A stretch of 64,000 nt of DNA from Malassezia japonica (taxonomy: Eukaryota > Basidiomycota > Malasseziomycetes > Malasseziales > Malasseziaceae). The notes beneath the pieces were generated by a model. It was not told the origin of the DNA and did not search any database. It was given only the letters and a program-made list of their open reading frames with translations. The position numbers were made by a program, and so were the translations under genes. Of this stretch, positions 31,576-39,876 are shown one piece after another (the first letter of the stretch is position 1; every line of letters starts with the position of its first letter). The stretch covers positions 620,001-684,000 of the forward strand of contig NC_083371.1 of assembly GCF_029542785.1 (NCBI RefSeq), written 5' to 3'.

Positions 31576-32676
31576 ATGCGAGCATTAATTATCGGTGCAG
31601 GAGCCGGCGGGACTACGATTGCAAGCTCTTTGGCAAGGTCCGGATGGAGGGCAAGCGTTTTTGAGGCGTACAGTCATAGCAGCGGATTGTCACAAGGCGA
31701 ATTTCTCACCGTTGCAGTCAATGGCCAAAGTGCACTCCGCACCTTGTGCGCAAGGGACGTCATTCGCAAGAATGGCTTCCCCACGCCTCTCGCAGAGTTC
31801 TATTCAGAAGGGAGAAAGGTCGGGACCATGCCGCTTGGTCCAAAGCTCGAGGACGGCAGCGTGACACACACCGTCCGACGCCCGCATTTGTACAAGGGAC
31901 TCTACGACGTGGCTATTGAGAACGGCGCAGAAATCACGCATTTGAAAAAGCTTGTTTCTTTCAATGAAGATACAGATGGAGTGACGGCCACATTTGAAGA
32001 CGGCTCTCAAGAACGAGGAGACGTGCTAATTGCAGCTGATGGTATCCACTCTCCTGTCCGCCAATTACTCGACCCCCAAACTCCTGATCCTTATTATATT
32101 GGACGCGGCAATTCAGCTGGCTACTCCAACCTGGATATTGATGCACCAGTTGGTGTGTATCGCATGTTCCAAGGAAACAAATTGTTTTTCGGATATACCA
32201 AAGCGCCCGATGGCAGTCTCTGGTGGTTTGCAAGTCCTCCCGTTCCGAAACCTCTTACACCCGATGAGCTGCACGATAATGGAAACGCTGTCAAGAAGCG
32301 CCTAATTAACTTGCTCGACGGTGACAAGGGGCCAGCGGCGGACATTATTGCTGCCTCCATGAACGAGCCCAGGATCTGGAACCAGTTTGCGTTGAAAGAG
32401 GTTCCATGCTGGCACAGCAACCGCGCCGTCATTATCGGAGACGCGGCTCATGCTGTTTCCCCGGCCACAGGGCAAGGTGCTTCTATGGCATTTGAAGATG
32501 CTGTGGTGCTAGCCAAAGTCCTCGGGGACTATGCCTCTGTGCCTGAAGCACTCACAGCTTATGATGCGGAGCGACGCGAGCGGATCCGTGCCATTTTGTC
32601 CTATGGGAAAAAGCCGACGGGAGAGCGCAAGACGGGTGCTATCGGTCGATTGATTCGTGATTTCCACTTGCCGTAA
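31576..32676 (+). CDS. FAD-dependent monooxygenase, probably horizontally acquired
   Basis: Single exon, 366 aa from the ATG at 31576. It has the N-terminal dinucleotide fold IIGAGAGGTTIASSL, a DVLIAADGIHSPVR motif and RAVIIGDAAHAVSPATGQG (about residues 284-300), which are the three signatures of PF01494-type aromatic/aliphatic flavin hydroxylases. The substrate is unknown. The composition is visibly less GC-rich than the neighbours, there is no intron and it lies between tRNA genes; with the compact bacterial-like length this suggests transfer from bacteria. An in-frame ATG at 31495 would add a hydrophobic leader (STWFLFLLASWCIAA). I prefer the standard start because the Rossmann fold begins immediately. 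A decayed copy follows at 32680. Confidence 0.82.
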   Translation: MRALIIGAGAGGTTIASSLARSGWRASVFEAYSHSSGLSQGEFLTVAVNGQSALRTLCARDVIRKNGFPTPLAEFYSEGRKVGTMPLGPKLEDGSVTHTVRRPHLYKGLYDVAIENGAEITHLKKLVSFNEDTDGVTATFEDGSQERGDVLIAADGIHSPVRQLLDPQTPDPYYIGRGNSAGYSNLDIDAPVGVYRMFQGNKLFFGYTKAPDGSLWWFASPPVPKPLTPDELHDNGNAVKKRLINLLDGDKGPAADIIAASMNEPRIWNQFALKEVPCWHSNRAVIIGDAAHAVSPATGQGASMAFEDAVVLAKVLGDYASVPEALTAYDAERRERIRAILSYGKKPTGERKTGAIGRLIRDFHLP

Positions 32677-32679
32677 TGC

Positions 32680-32945
32680 GACATGGCATTCACCTTGAAG
32701 GCGTCAGTCGTCGGTGCAAGGGCAGCGGGCACTACTGCTGCAATATACATTGCGTAAAGCAGGATGCGATGCACAAGTGTTTTGGGCCTATGGGCATAGC
32801 AGCGGTTTGCAGCAATGCTAATATCTGACAGCCGTTGTGGATGGCTTGAGCGCACTACGTGCCGTAAACGCACACGAGGTTATCTGGAAGACTAGTTTTC
32901 CCATGGACGATAGTACAACTCCCATCAAAATCTACGACATCATCA
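32680..32945 (+). pseudogene. decayed second copy of the FAD monooxygenase (N-terminal part)
   Basis: Translated by parts it aligns to residues ~4-75 of the upstream enzyme: VVGARAAGTTAAIYIA (cf. IIGAGAGGTTIASSLA), then GCDAQVFWAYGHSSGLQQ (cf. GWRASVFEAYSHSSGLSQ), YLTAVVDGLSALRAVNAHEV and IWKTSFP. At least two stop codons (TAA after IYIA; TAA before YLTA) and one frameshift separate the pieces. No continuation to the FAD-binding C-terminus is seen before the next tRNA, so it is truncated and dead. Confidence 0.8.
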
Positions 32946-32980
32946 TGTTGGTAAAATGGGTAAGGGCGTCGTGCTTAAAA

Positions 32981-33082
32981 GCCCGCTTAGCTCAGTGGTA
33001 GAGCGCGTCACTAGTACCTCCCGCGACAGCGGTCGGCCTTCGGGTCATGACGAGGTCGGTTGTTCGATCCAGCCAGTGGGCA
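32981..33082 (+). tRNA. tRNA-Thr(AGT) with 30-nt intron, copy 2
   Basis: Base-for-base the same as copy 1 as far as read, including the intron (33017-33046). Anticodon AGT. Followed by a T5 run (33087-33091). Confidence 0.9.
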
Positions 33083-33168
33083 CTCTCTTTTTGCCCACGC
33101 GTATTTCCACCCGTCCTATGATCCACCTTGTTATCATGGTATTCGAAGTGCTTTCTGTCACAATACGC

Positions 33169-33269
33169 GCCCGCTTAGCTCAGTGGTAGAGCGCGTCACT
33201 CGTACCTCCCGCGTTTGCGGACGTCCTAGCGACATGACGAGGTCGGTTGTTCGATCCAGCCAGTGGGCA
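33169..33269 (+). tRNA. tRNA-Thr(CGT) with 29-nt intron
   Basis: Same backbone as the two AGT copies, but the anticodon loop reads CT-CGT-A, so the anticodon is CGT (33201-33203). The intron (33205-33233) has the same first nine bases and a different remainder. A T-run (33271-33277) follows as Pol III terminator. Confidence 0.9.
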
Positions 33270-33538
33270 CATTTTTTTCTTGAATTTTTTGGCCTGCTCC
33301 ACAAGCTGGAGCAGGGGATTGGAATGTATGGTTGCAAGCACAAGAACGAATTTCTTTTGTAAAAAAGGCTTATTGTGGCTGTCGCGGTTGCGCAACGAGC
33401 CACTACTTGTATCGCTGGATCGCTGGATCCATGCGGGTATCTGAAGTAAGCTATGAAGGGTTAGTGCGGCTATCGTTTGGCCTCCCCCCAAAAAACGAAG
33501 GAATATAGTTTCGGAACCAGGCTGAGACCTGAGCATGG

Positions 33539-34780
33539 TTAGTTCCTGCACGACCACATCACGGTGGTGGTCAAGTTCGACGTACATTTGTAAATCCCGT
33601 GAGGATCCTGGACGTGGTCGAAGACTCCTCTGTTTTTGGACGCTGTGCGACATGAATCCTTGTCCTTGCCAAATGCTCTGGCGCAACGTACCTTGGTATC
33701 CGCATTCTCATCGTTTAAAAGAGACGATACGCTCTGCATATCATTCGAAGCAGCGCGTTTCCCTAGCACCGAGCTCGGTAAGCGTGAGGAAGTAGTGCCA
33801 GCTTTGGGCGACTGGCCTTGGAGGCTCCGTCTCTTTTCTTCCAGCTGCTGAATCCGCGCCATCATTTTCTTGATTTCCCGCTCCTTTTCTGACAGGACAG
33901 CCGAAGGAACCTGACCTGTTGCTCTCCGCTCCGGCGTAGCATCATAGGGATAGGGACTGGGGCGAGTTGGTATCACCGGCGTTTCCTCTTCCTCTTCGTC
34001 GTCCGACCACTCAATGATCATGGGACCACGCAAGGGCCGGTTGACGAATCGAGCAAACGTGTTCCGCGTAAGCGAGTGTGCGACTGCCTGCGGGTCTTGT
34101 CGCGGCACGTCAGAGGCCGGTGCGCGGCGCGCCGGAAACTGCTTTGGATGGAGATGCACTGGTGGCGTATGCGCCGCGCTGTCAAGTGGGAGGTCGAGCC
34201 AGCGCGCCACTTCCAGCTCGCCCGACGGTGCAATTGGCTGTGCGCTAAACTCGTCCGCGTAAGAGATCCGGGGCCGTGCGCTGCGAGCGTCCATGACCGG
34301 TTTGGGCTCCTCGTCGTAGTCGATGTAGGCAAGCATGTCTGCCGCGTCGGCATCTGGCATATCCACATCGCGGTATCCCGTTTTATGGCCCCGCTTTGTC
34401 TCTCTGGATGCCTCGTGCGCACGTCCAGGCTCCTTACGCGCCGGCGGGCGCTCGTGAGCCCAATCGCTGTGAGTCAACGGCGGCTCTGCTGTCGCTTGTT
34501 CCGGCAGTGACTCTGCCGCAAGCTCGGCAGACAGCACTGGTGCAACACCATGGTGCTCCGGTTCCGGTACGCTCTCCCTCGGCTCCTCCTCCTGCAAGTA
34601 GAGTGCGGCAGTCTCCTCCAACGTCAGCCCCTCGTCCTGTGGAGCAGGTGCCGACACCTCCCCGTGCGGCGCGCCCAATTTCTCTTTGGAGGGTCCTGCC
34701 CTTTTCGACGCTGCACTTGTCTTGAGCGATGCCAAGGCGGCGAGGCGCAAAGCCGTGCGCCGCGCTTCCTCGTCCGACAT
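33539..34780 (-). CDS. acidic/disordered protein with C-terminal coiled coil, unknown
   Basis: Single frame, 413 aa, start ATG at 34780. Mostly polar and disordered; it holds DMLAYIDYDEEP, an acidic patch (IIEWSDDEEEEE, about residue 250) and a short Lys/Glu/Arg coiled coil (LSEKEREIKKMMARIQQLEEKRRSL, about 294-318). Several Pro-rich and Arg-rich segments suggest a nuclear scaffold or RNA-processing partner, but no family is recognised. A GTACGT donor about 50 nt before a CACAG acceptor near 33665-33715 could remove codons near the C-terminus; the last ~50 residues are therefore uncertain. Divergent from TOM22 (121 bp). Confidence 0.6.
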   Translation of the reverse strand: MSDEEARRTALRLAALASLKTSAASKRAGPSKEKLGAPHGEVSAPAPQDEGLTLEETAALYLQEEEPRESVPEPEHHGVAPVLSAELAAESLPEQATAEPPLTHSDWAHERPPARKEPGRAHEASRETKRGHKTGYRDVDMPDADAADMLAYIDYDEEPKPVMDARSARPRISYADEFSAQPIAPSGELEVARWLDLPLDSAAHTPPVHLHPKQFPARRAPASDVPRQDPQAVAHSLTRNTFARFVNRPLRGPMIIEWSDDEEEEETPVIPTRPSPYPYDATPERRATGQVPSAVLSEKEREIKKMMARIQQLEEKRRSLQGQSPKAGTTSSRLPSSVLGKRAASNDMQSVSSLLNDENADTKVRCARAFGKDKDSCRTASKNRGVFDHVQDPHGIYKCTSNLTTTVMWSCRN

Positions 34781-34901
34781 GCTCGTCGGTGCGCGCTGGG
34801 CACGGACGGCCTAGTGGCACGCCGCCCACGTTCTGTCACGTGATCAGAAGTCTTCCGCAGTCGCCCCTCCGGCTCCGAACGACCAGTGGCGCTATCCGAT
34901 C

Positions 34902-35442
34902 ATGGTGCGCATCGAAGAAGTTCAGGATGAAACGGAGAAGCTGAGGCAACAAGGCTTCAGCGCCCCCCAGGAGGATGACCAGGACTGGGAGGCTACGGAC
35001 GACGAGTCTGACGACGTATGTACTTCCCCGCAGCTGACCGCAGGAGGACCTGTCCGACGACGAAGAGTTTGTGTCGGAGCGCGGTCTCGTCGTTCCCAAC
35101 GAGACGCTCTTTGATCGCATCGCTGCGCTGAAAGATGTTCTATCGCCTTCTACTCGTGCGTCGCTCAAGAAGAGCTTCAACACGGCCTCGACCTACACCT
35201 TCTTTGGTGGCTGGGTCGCGGGCAAGCTGATCTGGATTGGCGTCACCTCGGCACTGCTCGTTGGTCTTCCCTTTGCCCTGGCTGTTGAGGACGAGAGCCG
35301 CATCTCGGTTCAGGAGAAGGAGCTCCTCGCACAGCAGGGCGGCCAGGTCGGTGCCGCGCCCGGCCTTCCCGCGGACGCTGCCGCGGCGCAGGCGGCGGCG
35401 GCGCAGGGCCAGCCGCAGGGTCTGCGTCCCCCCGGCTTCTAA
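34902..35442 (+). CDS. TOM22: TOM22, mitochondrial outer-membrane import receptor
   Basis: Exons 34902-35015 and 35044-35442; intron of 28 nt; 170 aa. Central receptor and organiser of the TOM complex. It has an acidic cytosolic N-terminus (DWEATDDESDDEDLSDDEEF), the conserved ETLFDRIAALKDVLSPSTR segment, one membrane span (about residues 85-115, KLIWIGVTSALLVGLPFALA) preceded by FGGWVAGK, and a Gln/Ala intermembrane tail. The first CAG in the intron (35031-35033) would give only an 18-nt intron, so the second acceptor is used. Confidence 0.9.
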
Positions 35443-35735
35443 GCTGTGGTGGTATCGCATATTCGCGTTCGCCTTGCCTACGATCCCTAGTTCCAATTGG
35501 ACATAGGTGAAAATGCATATAGATCGACCGACCTTTTGGTGTTCGCCCAAGAGGCACACCAGTTGATTCGATTATGGTACACTTGCAGTTAGCTTGGAAA
35601 GCCATCTACTTGATTTATCGCAATGCTTCCCGTCAAACCGCGGGTGCGTATCCCAAGAGCATCCATTCTGTACAACTCCGTGGTGGAGCCGCGTAACGCA
35701 ATAATAGTACATTCGCAGCGCAAAGCATGGCGCGA

Positions 35736-35831
35736 TCAGGCGCGCTGTGCTTGTTTGGCCGGCTCGGGCGTCGCCGATGCGGTCGTCGAGGCAGGCTTGC
35801 TCGGCTCAGTCTTGCCTTTCTGTGGCGCAGC

Positions 35832-35868
<37 letters not shown>

Positions 35869-38565
35869 TCCGTCTCGACGTTTACCTGGGCAGTCGGGGG
35901 ATGCACTTCGGCTGCGGCAAGCGCTTGGCGCATGTAGGTCCAGTCAGTGGACAGCTTGAGCAGGTTTGTCTCGTCCAGCAAGGACATGCGGTAGCGGATG
36001 AAGCGGTGGTCAAAGTCGTCGAGCACCGCCTCCTCGTCACCTTCCATGCCGCCAAGACCAAGGAGACCCAGACCGGCCCAGCGGCCGCCGTCTTCGTCGT
36101 AGCGCCAGCGCTCGGCAAGCTTCCGAGCGCGCTCGCGCTGCTCTTCAGGCGACTCGTAGTCGTCTTCTGAATCGCTCGCGCACGCATCCTTGTCTTCTTG
36201 CATCGCATCGTGCTCGACATCAGTGGCCTGCGTGCTCTGCCCGTCACCCACGTCCTCGGTCGACTTGGTGTGGTCGGTCGAGTCGGACGAGTTGCTGGCA
36301 ACCTCGGCATGGTTTCCGGTAGCAAACGGACCGTCCTTGTGCTCCGAATGGCTGCGCATCGAGCGGAATGCCTCGCGGGGCATTCCCATCGAGGCATCCC
36401 GCGTCTGCTGCGTGCTCATCGGCATGTCGGGCGTAGGCAGAAGCGTCGGTTTGAGTCGCGACGAGAACATCAGCGGGCGCTGCGTGCGGTTCAATTCGGC
36501 AGCCATGCCGTATTGTCCTGCAAGCTGCGCGCGCGTAGTGTCCATCGAGAGAGGTGCAGAAGCCCACCCGTTGACGTTCCGCGGCCACGCCGCGATGTTC
36601 GCAGGCGCAGGGCTCACGGTCAGCGGGCGCCGGTCCAGATAGACACGGCCACCACGGCCAACACGGCGGCGGAAGCAGGGCTGCTTGCCGAGACGCGCGA
36701 CGGGATGGTTGGACCAGAAGTGGGTATCGTGGTTGTCCGATTGGATCGGCCTAAACGCACGCTGGGGCAAGGGCGCAGCCGGAGGCTGGTACGCGGTATC
36801 GGTAAGGTCCTCGAAGCCGGCGTCGGCCTGCTGGTGCCACTGCGTCTCACGCTCGATGTATGCCTGGATGGCACGCACGCGCTCGAGGATCGCAGGGCCA
36901 ATGCCACCCGATCCCTCGACACCAACCGTCTTGCCATGAGCCTGGTCGTCGCCAGGCTTGGGGCGGCGCAGCTTGAGCGTCGTCGAGACCGACGAGGCCT
37001 CCTCGGCCTTGCGCTTTTTCTTGAGGAGCTGTGCGTTTTGCGCGGTCGCCGCAGCATTCGGCACGGGCGCAGTAGGGTCAGGCTGTACACCAAAGATGAG
37101 GTTCTCGTCTTCTTGGCCCTTGTTGGGGCCGAGGATAGTCCATTGTTGCTTGACGTCGAGCAGGCGGCACGCTTGGCTCCAGCATTCGTGCGCTTTCTTG
37201 ACCTGCTGTTCCTTGATCTGCTCGCGCTGAGCGACCATCTTGAACAGCTGAGTGGCTTGCTTGAGCTCGGACTGGAGGCGCACAAGCTTTTCGAGCTGGA
37301 GGGTATCAGTCTTACGCGTCTTGCGCGCCGTCTTTACCTCCCGGCGACGGAAACAGACATAGGGGTCGCTTTCGTTGCTCTCGTCAAAGTTGAGCAGAGG
37401 CACGATCGGCTTCCCGTCCCGCGCCTGGCGGCGCAGGTGCCACCAGGGGTAAATGAGGCGCGCACATGGCTTCAAGAGAGAGAGGTGACGGAAAGGGTTC
37501 TCGGCAGACCATTTTTTGTCCACATTCTCCCCCTTCTTGGCCGCATTCAACTTGAGGGACAGCTTGCCATTGATTGGCTTTGTATCCGCTTCGGCCGTCG
37601 CCTCAGCATTGTACGCAGGCAGCTCGGGCTCCGCAAGCGCGGCAGCAGCCGACGTCTCGTCAAACTCGGGCAAGAGATCGTCCAGGGTGGGCACCTTGGC
37701 AAAGTCCAGCTCCAAGAGAGGGTGACGCTCACACGTGGCACGTTCAAAGACGTACATCACCGTCTCGAATTCGTCCTCGGTGATGGTCAAGTACTTTTCC
37801 GGCTCCTGGCTCGCAAGGGTCGCGGCTGCCTGAACGGCGGCTGCGGCTTGGTCCTTGGCACCCTGAGGCACGTTCTTGGGATTCTTGAGCGCCTCGTCAA
37901 GCTCATTGCGCGCTTTGGCATTGTGCTTGTCGAGCCAGCCCTGGTCATCCTCGTCGAGACAGTACGGCGCGCCGCGCACGTTTGCCTCAACCGTGTCGGA
38001 GTATCGTACATAGGTGACGGGATCGGAGTACGCATTAGGGGGGTATGCGTCGTTGTACTGCTTGGTCGATAAAACCTCGACAGACTTGGGGGTAGGAATG
38101 TGGTACGCCTTCTTGGTCGCACCACTGGTCGTGCCCTGTGTGGCTTCCAATTGGTGCGACGAGAGCGCAGCCTGCAAATGGTGCTCCGTGAGTTCGTGCT
38201 GATCGACACCAAAGGTAGAGTCCTGTTGGTTTTCGTTGCTCTCAAACTCAGGCGCAACACCATTCACAAGCGCGTTTCCTGCGCCGTTCAAAAACGAGCC
38301 GCGCTGGATACATACTGTCGTGTGTCAGTTCCTGCTCATGTGGATTTATGCACGCCGGGTACACCCAAACATGCATAATTCCCCGTATACTGCAACGCCA
38401 GGTGGCAATGCCTAGGGGAGGTGTGTACTCACTTTTCTGCTTGTAGGAAAGCTTCTTGTTCCGCATACGGCTGCTCGTCATATGAAGTGGCGCAAAGGCC
38501 GTAGAAGAACCGGTCGCCGCGGCACGGTTGTGCGCAGGCGCCGGAGGAGACGCTTGTACAATCAT
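35736..38565 (-). CDS. EPL1: EPL1, enhancer-of-polycomb-like NuA4 subunit
   Basis: Minus-strand exons 38433-38565 and 35736-38314; one intron of 118 nt, long for this window; 903 aa. EPL1 scaffolds the NuA4/Piccolo histone acetyltransferase. The N-terminus RNKKLSYKQKI...RGSF is the EPcA motif, followed by DQGWLDKHN, TEDEFETVMYVFE and NPFRHLSLLKPCARLIYPWWHLRR, then an Arg/Lys-rich YVCFRRREVKTARKTRKTD. Near the C-terminus is a pure Gln tract. I use the acceptor CACGACAG at 38317-38315 because it keeps the EPcA frame (QKICIQRG); a later CAG nine bases on would not. Confidence 0.88.
35835..35864. repeat. (CTG)10 microsatellite (polyQ in EPL1)
   Basis: Ten CTG units on the plus strand encode ten Gln (CAG) near the EPL1 C-terminus on the minus strand. 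Prone to length change. Confidence 0.95.
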
Positions 38566-38891
38566 GCCGTGCTTGTCGGTCGCTCAACAGCCATCCAAGA
38601 CCAATGAAGGACTGGATGTGCTACTTGTCGAGCACCGGTATGGTAGGGTAGGGAACGCAAGACGTTACCCGTTGCGCAGTGCCCAATCGTACCAAGGATG
38701 GTACACCTAGAACTCCGCTCGTATAACCTAAGGGGCGGGGAGACACGGGTGCCCAGCACTACAACGGCCGAGTGCCAAAATACTGCCACCCAAAGGAATT
38801 TGCCAAACCTCGGGGCACTTCAGCCGCGCCGCGGTTTTGCAAAAAAAAACGAAAAAAAGAGAAAAACCAGAAATACCCGGTCTCTCTCTCT

Positions 38892-38920
38892 CGTCTCCAC
38901 GTGGGGACCACGTGGAGACG
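38892..38920. repeat. 13-bp perfect inverted repeat with two CACGTG cores
   Basis: The arms cgtctccacgtgg and ccacgtggagacg flank the 3-nt loop gga. It lies in the 368-bp stretch between the EPL1 start (38565) and the FCF2 stop (38934), 14 bp past the FCF2 stop and about 330 bp upstream of EPL1. No other coding or RNA signal was seen in that stretch apart from an A-run at 38840. Confidence 0.85.
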
Positions 38921-38933
38921 GCAGGCACTCGGT

Positions 38934-39750
38934 CTATGATCTGCGGCGTCGCCGGCCAGCGGGTTTGGACCGGTTCTGCTTGGCGATCGCCATGCGCTTC
39001 TCTTGAAGCTGAATTAGTAGTACAACATACCTCGTTGAATTTCTTTCGCGAATAGGCAACAGACCGCGCATCGTTGACGAGCTCGCCCACCACCGTGTCG
39101 GCACGCTGTTTGCGCGGCACAATCGACGCTGGCTCCAGGCCGCCGCCGACAATCGTGCCGAGCTGGGCATAGGGAGGCATGCCGCGGTCGGCACCTGTAC
39201 CGCCGCTACCACGATAGAATCGCGTAGGGTCAAGAGCGTTGCGCAGCCGGATCGCCGTGACTTGCCGCCGCATTTCTTTTTCGGTCGCACTGCGCGCATC
39301 GCCACCGGTAAAGCTCGCCTTGCCCGCTTCGGTGCGTGCGTCTTTTTTGTTCGAGAATTTTGCGCCGGGGAACGCGGGCATGTCGTACCAGGCCGGACCA
39401 GCAGACTTGGAGCGATACTCTTGCACTTGCCGCTTGCTCGGCTTCTTGGTGCTGACCACACCGGTGTTCTCCAGGGTCTCGAGCGACTGCGTGACATTCG
39501 CGGGCTCGACGAGCTTCTTTTTTGAAGTGCTCTTGCTCGTCGATGCCTTCGCAGGGCGCTCCTTTTTGGCCTTGGGCGCAAGTTCGGGGGGTATCTCGGC
39601 ATCGTCCTGGTCAAACATCACCAGGTCCGTGCCATCGGTAAACGCCTCAGGGGCACTCATCGCCTTGTGCGATGGGCCTGCATGGGACTTGTATGCTTGG
39701 CGCGAGGCTGCAAGCAGCTCGTCCTCCTCGTCGTAGCCTCGGTCGGCCAT
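38934..39750 (-). CDS. FCF2: FCF2-like pre-rRNA processing factor
   Basis: Minus-strand exons 39031-39750 and 38934-39008; one 22-nt intron; 264 aa. Nucleolar factor for early 18S rRNA cleavages. The hallmark is PAWYDMPAFPGAKF followed after a spacer by AIRLRNALDPTRFYRG, matching the FCF2/TDIF2 core (WFDMP ... LRNxLDPKRFYK). The N-terminus is acidic and Lys-rich. The short second exon (LQEKRMAIAKQNRSKPAGRR...) gives the basic C-terminus usual for this family. Confidence 0.85.
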
Positions 39751-39876
39751 CGTCCACACGAGCAAAAAAGATGCGGAGGGTGCCAACCCTCCATGCACGG
39801 TTAGTCAAGCCACTTTTTTTTGGATATCACGTGGACGTCAGCAGGGCACAATCGCTCAGCAGACCACCTTGGGACA

